Shown in pieces: positions 1-11,213 of a DNA stretch of 64,000 nt. Origin of the DNA: Lophium mytilinum (Eukaryota > Ascomycota > Dothideomycetes > Mytilinidiales > Mytilinidiaceae); contig MU004192.1 in NCBI GenBank assembly GCA_010093605.1, forward strand, positions 943,774-1,007,773. Reading direction: 5' to 3'. The notes under the pieces were generated by a model. It was given only the letters and a program-made list of their open reading frames with translations. It was not told the DNA's origin and ran no database searches. Position 1 is the stretch's first letter; every line of letters begins with the position of its first letter. The translations under genes and the position numbers were made by a program.

Positions 1-1149
1 CAGGCTGGGCCGCAACCCGGGTTTTTGCTCTTCGGGATGCTAGCCGACATTCTCGCGACGCCCCAAAACCTGTGGCGGCTGTCGGCCAAAGAAGCGAAGG
101 CTAACAGACGCTGCGAGCCTGGCATTGGGGCGCGCTCCGCCTCCGGTTCGTGGTGGTGGCCAACGACAGGCGACGGCCCTGCCCTGAGATCCCCCCGGAC
201 GTGGATCTCCAGCCGTCCAGATCGCCGGAGCTCGATTCGCCAGGATGGGCCCGCGGCGGCCAAGGGCCCTGGCAGCAAGGGATCGGGCAGATAGCCGGCA
301 CGCGGCTGCAGCGTCGAGGTGCGTCGACCGTCGCCGAGAGGGGGGCGTCAGTTCAGCGTCAGTTGAGCGTCAGCGTCGCGACGAACTGGCACAAGCGACC
401 ATCGGGTAGCCGTTCACCGTTGGGTGCTTGGGCGCGCGGTACGGGAACATGGCAGGTCCCGGGCTGGGGCGTGCCGCTCACTGAGCACAAGCCGGTTTGA
501 GAGCCGCCGATCACAGCGGCGTGCCCAGAGCGCAGGAGGCCCGTCTGTGGCGCTGCCAGGCCCTTCGATGCGCCTTCTAGAAGCTCTCCCTGCCCGAGGA
601 CGCTCCGTGCACTGGCAGAATGGCTCTGCCACAGCGCCGGCACGCGGTCTGAGCGTGGCGCTGGACGGCGCGGTCGTGAAGGGTGGTTGATGTTGTCGCA
701 GGACGCCAGAAGTTCACCATCGTGGCGCCTAGTCCGTCTGCGTCAGGGCCGCCGCTTGCATGCAAATCGTGCTACATCGAATCATTACCATCGTCGATCC
801 CCTCCGCTCTCAATTGGCTCTCTCAACAGCTGGCCACGGCGAGCCCAATCGTGGCCCATGTACCGCCTAAAACGGCTCCCTCGAGCCCTAATTCCTCCCG
901 CCAGTCGTCTAGGCGAGGGACAAGAATGCAGACTGCCCCACATGTCTCCCTACGCCCGCCATGTGGTGTAGTTGCCTTCCCCCAGCCATTCAGCGTGAAG
1001 TGATGGCACCCATATCGTTTTGAGCCCGGACCATCTTCGACCCCTGACTTGAGCACACCAAGACAAAAGGGCGCCTTAGACAATTACAAATGCAAGAATG
1101 GCCTGAGGGAGTTTTGCTGCTGCCTTGGAGCAGGTGCCGCACGTCTTGT
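1..1149. other. GC-rich stretch, no supportable gene
   Basis: The first 700 bases are very GC-rich. Short overlapping frames are open on both strands, as expected in GC-rich DNA, and none shows a recognisable domain, an ATG with a convincing context or matching splice sites. The texture resembles the gene-less GC-rich stretch at 38-43 kb. I see nothing else here. Confidence 0.5.
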
Positions 1150-1584
1150 TCATTTGGGATGCGGTCCAGCGCCGTCGTGTTCCTGTTCGCTCGTCGTGTC
1201 CACTGTTGGCGCCAGACAGCGCGCCGATCCACCAACGCCCTCAAGAAATCCGGAGAGATCGCTGGCCCGGAATGACTCCCGCCAGTAGATTGCTCGGATG
1301 CTAGTGCCCAATTCGAATACCATCGCCTGGACGAGATAAGCCTTGTCGTCCATTGCCAGGAGCTGAACGAGCCCTTGCTCGCTGTTCCACTCCTCGACAG
1401 CTAGGAAACCTCCGCCATTGGACTGCCGAACGCCTTCTTGACGAATAAGATAGTCCGCAAGCGCTCCCGCCATTGCATATAGATGCACCGGTATGCAGCC
1501 AGTGCAAACTGTCATCAGACCACCCGACGGATCGGCGAAAACCGAAAAGAGTGCCAGTTCTTGATGGGGACTGGCTGCGTTCAT
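1150..1584 (-). CDS. Hypothetical protein, 144 aa
   Basis: I do not recognise this protein. It is an uninterrupted frame from a true ATG (complement of 1582-1584) to TGA, with even amino-acid composition and alternating hydrophobic and charged stretches. It has no signal peptide, membrane segment or low-complexity tract. The middle, around residues 75-110 (LLAMDDKAYLVQAMVFELGT and on), looks like a folded beta/alpha domain. The last 20 residues are polar. An upstream exon is possible because the ATG lies 6 nt after an AG. A chance frame in GC-rich DNA is the main alternative. Confidence 0.4.
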   Translation of the reverse strand: MNAASPHQELALFSVFADPSGGLMTVCTGCIPVHLYAMAGALADYLIRQEGVRQSNGGGFLAVEEWNSEQGLVQLLAMDDKAYLVQAMVFELGTSIRAIYWRESFRASDLSGFLEGVGGSARCLAPTVDTTSEQEHDGAGPHPK

Positions 1585-1957
1585 CCCCTCCTAGCTCTTC
1601 CGGGATTGGGAACTGTCGGCAGAGCTCCTGCATGGGGCGAAGGCTGTGCTGGCAGGCTCACTGTCCCCAGTCGGCAGGCCATCTCGCAGCATGACTGGCC
1701 ACTCATCATGCCCGACGTGCGATTGAGGGGTCCCAGAGTTCCGGTAAGGTGGGAGGACTGCAACCCTAGTCAAGTGGCTAGCGGCCTATCTGCTGTGCCG
1801 TTCACTGCGGACAGGCCTTGACCGGACTATAAGAATCGACCGACGGGTTTAGCTGCTGGAGGGCTCCGTTAAGACAAGGGATCCGCTGCTGATTTCGTCT
1901 GCTCCCTCACTCCACAGGCATCTTCCTGACTCGTGAACAGCTCCACATTGGCCAGCA

Positions 1958-2472
1958 ATGTCTCCCGTCCAAAAACCCCACCCGCCCAGGAGCGCGAGGA
2001 AGGAGGAGTTCCTTGCTCGTCTTGGCTTGAATGACGTTGAGCCTTCGCACAAGCTTCTATACCGACGCATGCTGGTATGTAAGAGCCCCTTGCCTCTCTG
2101 ATGTTGCTGATCCGAAATGGGGGGGAACAGGACGAAGCATCCGCTGGCAGGGATCGGTTGAGTCAAGATCCAAACAACCTCTACGCCCAGAACAGGCACG
2201 ACCCGAACATTCGACAACCATACTCGGCAGATAATATGACGGAGACGGCCATGCACCGGGAGGTCATGAATATCTGGAAGCTCGCTAGTGTTGAGACTCG
2301 TTCTTACTACGACTTCGGTTCGATCGGGGGCCAAGCCACGCCGGACAACTGGGTAATTCGGTGGTGCCTCTGGCATGTGTTCCGATATAGAGACAATCGC
2401 AACTCCAGACGTCCAAACGAGCTCAGAGAGCCGACTAATGGGCATGGGCAGCGCGGTGGTCAAGGTCAGTAG
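1958..2472 (+). CDS. Small basic hypothetical protein, 152 aa, two exons
   Basis: Exons are 1958-2074 and 2131-2472. The 56-nt intron starts GTATGT, ends AACAG and splits the frame in phase 0. The protein is basic at the start (SARKEEFLARLGL) and at the end (RYRDNRNSRRPNE). The segment around residues 55-95 (LYAQNRHDP, then HREVMNIWKLASVETRSYY) has the spacing of an HMG-box-like helix pair, with a W and a late Y in the usual places. That resemblance is my inference and is weak. The second conserved-looking block is PDNWVIRWCLWHVFRYRD. A 210-aa frame on the opposite strand is its shadow. The clean intron is the main reason to accept the gene. Confidence 0.6.
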
Positions 2473-4014
2473 CTCCAGCATGAGGTTGCGGCCATGCAGT
2501 ACCGAATGTGATAGTCGATCAAGCGCTAACCTTTCGAGTAGTGACGTACTACGATCCCGTCAGGAACACCCTTAGGGACTAGGACACATAGGGTGGCGGT
2601 GCTTGGTTGATGTGTGTATCTAACAGCGTCAGCCATCATCGCACATACCCAGGTACGCCGGTTTGAACAACAAAAAGAGTGTAGATGTCATACGCCGAAG
2701 GTGTTTTTCGGAGGGAAGAGCTACCGTAACTGGCTGGTTGAGCCATCAAGGTTCCTGGCGACGGTATGCTCTCGGGGAGTTCACGGTTTCTATATCTCCT
2801 TCTCTTCCTTTACGAGTCCATGTCCTTGTCTTGACACACCACTCGTTATAGCTGGAGGTAACACCGGAGTATAGCTTAAGTGACAGTATGTCTAACCAAT
2901 TAACCAATCCTGGGGCGTGACGTCCTAGCCCCTATCTTCTCATGGCTCCTGCGCCCCAAGCTCTTTCATGCTGATGTCATGCAATTGAAGTACTGAAAAC
3001 CACTCACATGTGTACGCCTGAGTGTGACCTAGGAGATATAAGCATTGAGAGCATAATTATAGCATGCTTGTATGCTTTGGCGGGGGTCTCAGATTGAAGA
3101 CGCCGAGCACGCGTCAGTGCCCAATTGAAACACAAGCAATAAAGCAACCGCGTGCCACGCACAAAACTCATAAACACAAAGCTGCAAGTGAGTGACCATT
3201 ATAGCATGAAAAGATCTGGAGCTTGCGCAAGGGAAGGGGAGCTGTTTCGCGGGGAAAAGGAGGCCGGCAGCGGGTGTTTTAAGCTGCGTCTATCTACCAG
3301 GCAAACGACGCCGGATCCAAGCTTCATGATGTCACAGGGTCTCCTACTTATTGAGGTCGCCGTTCCGCAGCGCAGGCACAACAACGCAGCGATGCTCAGC
3401 ACAGTTCGCCTAGGACGCAGGTGCTGTGAGAATCAGGCCATTTTACCAAGTAGAAGTGCTGATCGCAGCCACGCGAGGGTTGATCGGCGACGCCAGATAC
3501 TGCTTCAGGGCTACCAGTCCCCTCGACCAGCCATCTCCGGGCATCCCAAGTGACACCCACGAGGCTCGCGAGCTCAAAGATTCCAAATTACCACGAGTCA
3601 TGCCCCAAATGCCCATTCACTGACCCGCTGCCCTGCCAAGCGAAAGCCGTTGGACCAGGGCCGTCTCCACACTTTCCCGGCAGATGGTTGCGGGTGAGGC
3701 GGAGCTGGGTCCAACCCGAGCCATTGGCTCGCGGGAGCGGGACTCCCGTCCCACGCTCTCCCTGCGCGCGGGTACCGATCCATCTTACCGTCCCACGCGC
3801 CCGGTATTGGTATTACCTCACCCAGCGGGCGCCTGATACCCGTCGGCCGTGTCGTGCGTGCGGTTGGCCAGACGCACCTCATGAATCGCGACCGTAACAT
3901 GCAGATATAAATTCAGGGATCGACACGGACCATTGGTTTCCGGAAGCCGGTCCTGCCCCAGCCACAACGCCATCGCTATGAAAACAACGAGAGAATGAGA
4001 GAAGATCCGCAACC
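2473..4014. other. Intergenic, 1.5 kb, no supportable gene
   Basis: Only short frames without splice support or domain similarity are present. The stretch lies between the 3' ends of the gene at 1958-2472 (plus strand) and tfb1 (minus strand), so it probably holds terminators rather than promoters. I see nothing else. Confidence 0.4.
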
Positions 4015-6053
4015 CTATAGCATCATCTGGAGCTGGGACATCTGTGCCCTCTGTTCCTCATACGCCTGCTTATACTGTTGCAGCGCCGACCCGATTGCCC
4101 TCGTGATAGGTGCCATCATGTCATTGACGGCCTTGGAGCCGCCCTTAATCGAATTAGGGTCGAACTTCCTCCGCTTACCTGTCTTCTGGAGATGTTCTTC
4201 GATCCGCTTCTTCTGCTCTCCTAATTTGCGCTCTCGTTCTTTCTCCGCAGTATCAGCCACGGCTTTGATTCTTTCGAGCGACTTGGCCAGTGTTTCCACC
4301 AGCTTCTCGGCCTCAAGAGCCCGGTCTGCATCGCCAGACAGAAAGACTGTCCAGAAGTAGTGTAGGAACTCCACGGTGGTGTTGTGCGTCATGGCCAGGG
4401 TGTCAAGCACACCCGATGTCAGCCCGACCTTGGCAGCTTGCTCCGCAGTGGATGTGGTCGAGAGAAGCTGATCGTCTAGATGCAAGTGGCGCTGATTGAT
4501 CGCCCCCATGATCTGCACTGTGGCTGCCCCCCGGCTGTGTTTGTTGCCTACGCGAGCCTTCTTTTCTACGCCTTCTTCATCATCCTCGCTATCACTGTCC
4601 TCTTGGGTACCAATAGCTGTCTCGAGATTTAAGCCTCGGCCACTTGACATACCGTCCGAGATGTTCCGGACGTCTTCTCGTACTGCAGAAAGGACTTTGC
4701 CGGGACTTCGTTTCGCGTAAGTAGTACTGCTAGAGTTTTGCGTGCCGTGATTGCCAGTGAAGAATTTCTTCTTGTCGCTGATTTTGAGCATGATCCGGTT
4801 GTCATCAGCCCCGCGCTGAAGATCTCGAAGCTTTAGTTCCTTATACGTCTCCTCGTCCATACCTGCCGGTGCGTGCGGATCCGCGGCATCCGTAGGGGTC
4901 ACCTCCGCCAGCATCTTCTCACTCATAGTGTTGAGCACGCGTAATATGGGCACCTTTTCGTTCGTACTAGGTTGCATCGTCCAATCCAGCCGGTTCCCTA
5001 GCCGCTGGCTGTGATCTTGCTCATTCCCTTCTAAATCAATGATGTGGGGAACATGGGCCATGACGAATTGCTCAGTGCGGTCGGCGTCTTCGTTGAAGCT
5101 CAGGTACTGATCGAGTCTTGGATCGACCGCATCATTTTCGGTGATCTTTTCGCCTTTCAACTTCTTGAACAGTCGGCTACCAAAGAAACGACTCCAGAAG
5201 TCGCCCTCGTTCATCTTGGGCACGCTTTCATTGTAGACCTTCCTCACCATCGGGTGTTGTTTGAAAATGAGCTGGATCTGTTCCTTACTAATGTTGAGCC
5301 GCGTAGCACCGTCCACGTTCACTGGCTTAATTTCTGACAGCACGTTGTACGTTCCTTGATTTTGACTCTTCTCTACGGCATATGCACGTAGATCGTGTAC
5401 TCTTGCCGCCCAGAACTGTGTGGAGAACTGGATTATTGTTATCGTGTCTGGTTTCTCTCTCAGAGCTTGATTGAATATTTCGAAGAGCCTTGGTCTTGCA
5501 TTTAAAAGCTCCCTCTGGAGCTCGGTGTTTAACATCAGGCGACTATCTTCGTACATGTTTTCCTCAGCTCGTGCGCCTGCAGAAACTGCCTGGGCGATGG
5601 CTAGGGCTGCTGGCTGTCTGGGCGCATCTTCTGCTGCTGGTGCGGGTGTGTTACCGCCTGAGGCTCTTGCGAGTTCGATGTGCTTTCGGAGTAGGGCCGT
5701 TATTGATGCTTGCTCCGCCCGAGCGGACGTTGGTGACGTGAAGCTGAAGGTGTGGTTCTCTGGCGGGGTGCCTGGGATGCGCTGGACGACAATCTTGATA
5801 GACACCTTGGCACTTTTCTCCGGTGTCTGTTGGAGATCTGCGAGGACTAAAGTCAGCTTCCATGCGTGCGCGAGTGTCGCTGAGGCTGGATAGCCGATAT
5901 TCAAGGCTTGGGGAGCTTACTAGTGATCTCGGACGTAGCTATCGTCAACGACGACGCTGACGGAGCATTCGGTTTCCAGGTCACAGTCCTGCCATTTTGA
6001 GCTACCAGAAGCTTACCATCCTGCTTCTTGTAGGAAGTGGAGGCTTCTGACAT
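4015..6053 (-). CDS. tfb1: TFIIH core subunit Tfb1/p62, 651 aa
   Basis: Structural subunit of TFIIH, acting in RNA polymerase II initiation and nucleotide excision repair in the nucleus. Exons (coding order) are 5921-6053 and 4015-5837; the 83-nt intron (GTAAGC...CGCAG) splits an Asn codon. The ATG at 6053 gives the PH-domain start (KKQDGKLLVAQNGRTVTW), which resumes after the intron as NLQQTPEKSAKVSIKIVV. Two BSD domains follow: one with FW near residues 186-187 and one with EGDFWSRFFGSRLF near 258. The C-terminus has an acidic patch (SDSEDDEEG) and a Lys/Glu-rich coiled coil before the final helix, as in the family. Length fits fungal Tfb1. Starting at the internal ATG of the long exon would add intron-derived residues and lose the PH-domain start. 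Confidence 0.95.
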
Positions 6054-6634
6054 TCTTGGGGGTGGTGGGCTGGTAGAAATAGATGATTGCAGCGGTCTTC
6101 ATGCGACGCGATGAAGCGATACGGAAAGACGCGTTAATTGCGCTTGCCAAATTCCTTGGCAGCGGAGTGGAGTGGAGCGGAAAGCTTCCTTTTCACCTGC
6201 CAATCATGGACCCTGTAACGGTGAAGGGGGTTTGGACGGACCTCATATGGTTATATTCATGCAAGCGTTAAATTTCACTGCTCTTTGTCCTTGAGGTATC
6301 GAAGCGGGCTCACATTCCTTCGAGTTGCCAGCAAGACATGGAAGTAGTCTAGTTTACCATGCATCAAAGAAAGCATTCCCACACTCCACCGTCGTAAATA
6401 ACAGGCTCATCGCAAGAACGAAGAATTACTCGATGCCTGCCAATCTTGTACAAACACACAGCACCAGCCGCTGTCGAAATGTTATGCTCAAATCCCTAAA
6501 AGCCTACCATGGCGAGCTCCGTTCGTAATGAAAAGTCCGGGGGATATAGAAGTCCAAAACCTAAGGTGAATGAATCCCGTCTACGCCGTAGCCCAAAAGG
6601 TTGATCACCTTGCCTCATCACCTATATGCCATAC
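6054..6634. other. Intergenic between tfb1 promoter side and Sds3-like gene
   Basis: About 580 bases upstream of tfb1 and downstream of the Sds3-like gene, which are both on the minus strand. It should hold the tfb1 promoter. I recognise no specific motif and no gene. Confidence 0.4.
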
Positions 6635-8424
6635 CTAACCGCCCCTCCTGCCACCCCTCCGTCCCCTCCCGCTTCCCGTGCCTCGTACTGGTCCTGAATC
6701 CTCCCCAATTTCAGAATATCCCGCACCACTCGCCGTCCTCCGCATCCCGACACCACCGAGCGAGCTGCCTTCACCAAACCGATTCATCGCCACGCCTCCA
6801 ATTTCGCTAAAGCCACCCATACTGCTTTGCGCGCTCATTGTCACGCCTCCCATTCCGCTTAAGGCACCGCCAATGCCAACCTCCAGATGTGGTGCCACCG
6901 TCCGAATACTTGTGGTGATCTCCGGGACTGGAGGTTGCCAACCGGGGGGCTGGTACTGATACTCGCGAGTTCTAAGGGGTGCGACGGCATCGGCGAGGAG
7001 TTTCTCGTTCAGCGCATCGTTCGCGGGCGCGTCCCGGAATATGATCATGAAATCCTGCTCCGCATCTTGAGCTTGCAAAGGCGCAGGACTCGGAGCAGCG
7101 GCATTTGGCTTCGAGCCGATGTTGGCTGGCAGTATTATTGGTTGTGCCGCAGTGAACGGATATGAGCGTGTAGCGAGGGACGCCAGATCACCTAAAGCGG
7201 AACGAGTCGCGCCGCGTGTTGCGTGGTGTGACTGCGACATGGTACGGAGCATGTCAGGTGGCCCTGGGGGCGAGTCCGACTCGTGGTCTATCTCGTTGGA
7301 ATTGGCTTCGTTGTCGGAACCGTTGTCGTGGCTCACGCCATTCGTACCGTTCGTCGTGGGATCTTGAGAGGTTGTGTTATCTGCGTTCTTCATCTTAGCA
7401 AAGAAGTGTGCGGCTGCTATGGCAGCGTTGTTCATGGACATGGCGAGCTCCTTCTCGGTGAAGAGACGCTCTATCGAATATGCCGAGGCTTCGAACTGGG
7501 TGTGAATCGTCCTCGCCTTGGCGTCTCTGAAGGGCGAATTTGTTCCTAGGTCCGCGTTCCTGCCAGATGGTCCTGGAGAGCCATTGTCTTCTGCCTCAAA
7601 CAGCTTCCGCTTCTTCTTGTTCTCATTTGCGGCCGCTGCTCCCGCCAGATCGTCTGGGTCGATTCGATGTCTTGTATGCCGCGTTTTCCGATTGCTCTGG
7701 ACACCTCCGGGGCTGGCGGGGTTTGTTATGCTGAATTGGTTGGGATGGAGGAGCAGCGCATTGCTGTCTGCTAGGTCGAGCTGCTCTTTTTCGCGTAGCA
7801 ATCGCGCTCTGCGCGCCGTGATGCTCTGGGTGAGGCGCTCGCGCACCGTCGCAGCCAGAAGTCGGTGCTCTTCCTCGGCGACGCGAACCTTGTATTGGTG
7901 TGTGTTCTCGTGCTCTAGTCTAGCGCTTTGGTGCTTATTCTGTGGATTGAAGCCTGATTAGCGATTGTATAGTGGACGAGTGGAAGGGTTTGAGGTCGGG
8001 TACGCACCCAAAGCATGGTCAAGTTGTAGTCTCTTTCCTCCATAGCATCGTTGACGGCTTCCACGAATCGTGAGTAGTATGATCCCACTTGAGCGACGTA
8101 GTCTGTCTCCGCACTTGGCGCTGGGCGTGTGTGGTTGCCCAAGATGGTCTGAATGAGCTCGGCGGCTTCTTCACCACTGTCCTCCAAAGGTTTGTTCGCG
8201 TACGGGTCAGCCCGCATGATCAAGTTCATGTCAGCCTGTACCGCAGCCAGCTGGGCCTTGTAGTGGGTGTCCCTGTTGTCCGCGAAGGATGCCACCATCT
8301 CCTGAAGCTTGTCCGAGAGCATGTTCCTCCGTTTGTCCCGCTTCGACACCTGCGGCTGCGGGGAGGTTGCGGAGTGGCCCAACGGGAAGCCGTCGGCTGG
8401 CGAAATACTGCGATTCCGCGCCAT
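6635..8424 (-). CDS. Sds3/Dep1-like subunit of the Rpd3 histone deacetylase complex, 573 aa
   Basis: Exons (coding order) are 8008-8424 and 6635-7939, with a 68-nt phase-0 intron (GTGCGT...CACAG). I chose the ATG at 8424 (MARNRSISPADG); an ATG eight codons upstream is also in frame. The core is the Sds3-like region: SKRDKRRNMLSDKLQEMVASF, then a long helix, DADPY-like RADPYANKPL, and across the intron RVAEEEHRLLAATVRERL followed by an Arg-rich helix and LHPNQFSI. The second half is disordered, with RKTRHTRHRIDPDDL and a helical block (IERLFTEKELAMSMNNAA). It ends in an RGG-type tail (GRGRRGGRRGG). Family members tether Rpd3/HDAC to Sin3. Assignment to Sds3 rather than Dep1 is inference. Confidence 0.8.
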
Positions 8425-8636
8425 AGTGTCCCAGGGTGTGGTATGCAATACCGGGCGGGTTCTGCAAGGAAGGGTGCGGTGGTGAGGGAGAGCGGCCAGA
8501 AGCTAGATCGTAGGTGTCTATCTCGCGAGAGCTTCTGTGTCAGACTAGGGTTAGCTAGAGCATGTCCAGCAAGGTTTTGAGGTTTGTAAGAGGGGTAGGT
8601 AGACGTTTTGGACAATTGACAACATAAAGCTAGGAA

Positions 8637-8891
8637 TCATCCGCTGCCCATGACCCGTTCGTGCTCATGCTTTGAGCCTAGCGCCGGCTGTGGATTCTTC
8701 ACTTTCTTGGTCCGTGCGGACCCTGGCACGTGACGCAACCACTGCACAATACAGGCACAATTATCACTAAGCGGATTGTGCTTCAGATGAGCTGACAGAG
8801 TATCAACATAATGGTTCACGTCTGAGTGGTCTTCAATTTCTAGTAGTCGTTCACATTCATGGTTTAACTCATGCCAAGCGGAGGCCATCAT
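8637..8891 (-). CDS. Small hypothetical protein, 84 aa
   Basis: The frame opens with two ATGs (MMASAWHE) and runs to TGA. The first 55 residues look like a compact helical domain with two close cysteines (LSDNCACIVQWLRHVPG). The tail is basic (ARTKKVKNPQP). There is no signal peptide or intron. It sits between the Sds3-like gene and the BYS1 gene on the same strand. I do not recognise a family. The balanced composition argues for a real gene, but its size makes chance possible. Confidence 0.35.
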   Translation of the reverse strand: MMASAWHELNHECERLLEIEDHSDVNHYVDTLSAHLKHNPLSDNCACIVQWLRHVPGSARTKKVKNPQPALGSKHEHERVMGSG

Positions 8892-9003
8892 GCTAAACTA
8901 CAAGCAAGCAGAGTCAATTGAAACGCTCAGCATAGTGGTGTACAAGAAAGAGAAGAAGAAACAGAACGAAACCCTGGCTAAAGCCCACAGCGCCTCCAGC
9001 CCG

Positions 9004-9720
9004 CTACTGAATTGTGGTGTTCGTGCCTGCAATCTCTAAGAGCTTCGGGTGCGCCTCCAAGTCCGCTGGATGTGAAAGATCCCGACACATTCCACCCATG
9101 CAAAGCAGCCCGGGGCAGCAACCATGGCCATTGTAGAGGTGACCTACGCAGCCTCCTTGTGCAGATACACAATCCTCAGTCCTCCGTTTGTGGCCGCAAT
9201 CACCGGGTTCTGCCAGACCACAGAGCGTCAAAGTAATAGACAGACCATATTGGCATTGAGTGGTCCCATTGCCGGTTCCCTTCGGATCCTTCCAGTTGAC
9301 GCCAGTCGGCCAAGTGATGTCGTCTCCGCAGCCGGTCACCGATAATGGGCTTCCGTCAAAGGGATGTCCGTTGAGTTCGTGGAGGTTCATCCAAAGCTTG
9401 GGTGGCTCGGCGTTGTACTGCAGCAGGAGCTGTGGAGAGTTTTTGACGAAGAGGCCATTGGGTTCGCGGGTGATCTTGATGGCAACGCCAGCCCTTTTTT
9501 TCGCATCGACGTGCTTCCTGCCATCGACGTGGATATCTTCGGTGTATTCCTCATTGGGCTGGACAACCTCAGGGCCGCTGGACTTGCTGTCGACGGTCCA
9601 GATGTAGACCGGTTTGTCACACTCGTTCCTGACATTGGCGGTACCTTTGCTGGCGACTGCTGGGATGGATGAAAGAACCGAGAGGAGACAGACAGACGAC
9701 AGGATCATGGTGGAGTGCAT
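9004..9720 (-). CDS. Secreted BYS1-family protein with C-terminal cysteine-knot-like module, 238 aa
   Basis: I start at the ATG at 9720; a longer frame would begin with a non-ATG codon. Residues 1-24 are a signal peptide (MILSSVCLLSVLSSIPAVAS). Residues 26-170 match the BYS1 family (Blastomyces yeast-phase-specific protein; thaumatin-like beta fold): NECDKPVYIWTVDS, GVAIKITREPNGL, LWMNLHELNGHPFDGSPL, ITWPTG, and a closing LTLCG. Unlike the neighbour at 10.5-11.1 kb it does not stop there. A basic run HKRR (177-180) precedes a module with Cys at 184, 191, 201, 202, 207 and 212, spaced C-x6-C-x9-CC-x4-C-x4-C, the inhibitor-cystine-knot pattern. The last 24 residues are polar with one NTT glycosylation site. 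Kex2 release of the module is inference. Confidence 0.85.
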   Translation of the reverse strand: MHSTMILSSVCLLSVLSSIPAVASKGTANVRNECDKPVYIWTVDSKSSGPEVVQPNEEYTEDIHVDGRKHVDAKKRAGVAIKITREPNGLFVKNSPQLLLQYNAEPPKLWMNLHELNGHPFDGSPLSVTGCGDDITWPTGVNWKDPKGTGNGTTQCQYGLSITLTLCGLAEPGDCGHKRRTEDCVSAQGGCVGHLYNGHGCCPGLLCMGGMCRDLSHPADLEAHPKLLEIAGTNTTIQ

Positions 9721-10528
9721 CTTTGCCAAGTCAGTGAAAGCATCGGTGAGATGTAGAAGGGGCTTACTGCGTCAGGCCCAGACGGCCGTTGAAGTAGCCT
9801 AGTGGTACTGCAGAGTTGGAGACGGTTGAGGATGGGATTGTGGCGAGCGGACGAGAGGCGAGAGGGTGAGACAGGCGATGACGAGACGATAGAGCTCCGA
9901 GAGTGATGATGATGCTAATGAGTTGCGGAGCTTATCGAGTAATACTCTTGGTGGGAAAACTGTTGTTTGGAATGTGAGGGAGAAAGGGAAGAGGTGGGCG
10001 AGCACCATTATTTATTTACAAGACGGCAGGCTCGTGCCTACCATCTGCTCATCGACCTCCTCCTTCCAGTTGTTGTGTTTGGGTAGGGCTATTTTCTCGT
10101 CTTTGCTGCTACCAACCGATGAGGAGGAAGGAGTGTTGCCCAAAGAGAAGCAATGGTTTGCTTTGCCAGGCGCCAACCCGGGTAGTTTCGCACACAATTG
10201 CTATCTTGTTCCCGAATACAGTCTACCACTTGAATCCGCCAGTCGAGAACTAAGTTAGTACTCCTAGAAGAGCGGCAGGCACGAAAGGAAGTTACTTGTA
10301 GAAGCCGAAGCTATATTGACAGGAGTGGGAAGCGTCGAGTCACATGTCCTATGAGAGGGCACGGGGAAAACTTGCAAGTCTTCAGGTACCCGTTAGAATG
10401 TATGGAAAAACAATGAGATACATGAATCATCAATTAGTCGAAAACTTTTCATTTCGCAGCACATATGTCCTCGAACGGGAACGGGAACGCCCCTCAGCCT
10501 GCATATACTGTGCTACACCACCTTCCTT
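9721..10528. other. Intergenic between two BYS1 genes
   Basis: Upstream region of the BYS1-knottin gene and downstream region of its paralogue. No supportable gene. A pyrimidine-rich tract (coding sense) lies just upstream of the start at 9720, as is common in fungal promoters. Confidence 0.4.
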
Positions 10529-11071
10529 TCACGATCTTTCATTGCTGTGACAAATTAGTTTCAGTCTGTAGTTGTAATGGAAGAGTAAACGGTGAGGTAC
10601 CGTCTGACCACACAGAGCCAGCCAAAGGCTGGTGTCATCAGCACACGCCTGCGTTTGGCTACCAGCTGGAGGAATTCCCTCGGGCCAAGCGATGGACGGG
10701 CACTCTTGTTTGGCATACAGTAAAACGGTCTCATTCGCAAAAGGATCTCCAAAGACATCAGAGAGATCATAATAAACGGTGTGGTTTGCCGTGTCCAGAG
10801 CGTATGCGAAATTCAGTTGCGGGCTAGCATCGTAGAGGCCATTGTCTTTCGTCGTGACTTTGATAGAAATGCCACCAGCCTTATCATCGTAGTGTATGCT
10901 TTCATTATAGATGCTGTATTCATGGAGCGTAGTCTTGGGTCCAATGGCTGAGCCAACAGACCAGATGAAAATGTCGTGATCGCAGGCGTTGACGACGTAT
11001 GCTATTCCTACTCCAAATATTGATGGGATTGACGCTGCGAGAGCGAAGATGATAGCTAGGAGAGAACGCAT
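10529..11071 (-). CDS. Secreted BYS1-family protein, 180 aa
   Basis: The ATG at 11071 starts a signal peptide (MRSLLAIIFALAASIPSIFG). The mature part follows the BYS1 layout: YVVNACDHDIFIWSVGS, GGISIKVTTKDNGLYDASPQ, a YDLSDVFGDPFAN turn matching the NLHELNGHPFDG segment of the neighbour, SIAWPEGIPP and LWLALCG. It is single-exon. After the conserved final Cys about 25 residues follow (QTVPHRLLFHYNYRLK...) that look non-conserved. It is the paralogue of the 9.0-9.7 kb gene, in the same orientation. The two are clearly diverged, so the duplication is not recent. The likely site of action is the cell wall or outside the cell. Confidence 0.8.
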   Translation of the reverse strand: MRSLLAIIFALAASIPSIFGVGIAYVVNACDHDIFIWSVGSAIGPKTTLHEYSIYNESIHYDDKAGGISIKVTTKDNGLYDASPQLNFAYALDTANHTVYYDLSDVFGDPFANETVLLYAKQECPSIAWPEGIPPAGSQTQACADDTSLWLALCGQTVPHRLLFHYNYRLKLICHSNERS

Positions 11072-11213
11072 AACGAGCTGAGGAGTAAGTATCGAAATGA
11101 TCGTGTACGAGAGAGAGACGAGAACTTGATAGAAAAGAACAAGACTTTATAGAACCTCATGGCCTTGAGATCATTTCGTGCCACCTTACATCAAAAAAAC
11201 GCTGTGTGATCTA

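Noticed and set aside
1849-2481. 210-codon frame on the minus strand
   Set aside because: Lies antisense over the two-exon gene at 1958-2472, which has a good intron; its composition is that of a shadow frame.
5849-5904. Start of tfb1 at an ATG inside the long exon (MNIGYPASA...)
   Set aside because: These codons are intron sequence; splicing from 5921 restores the PH domain.
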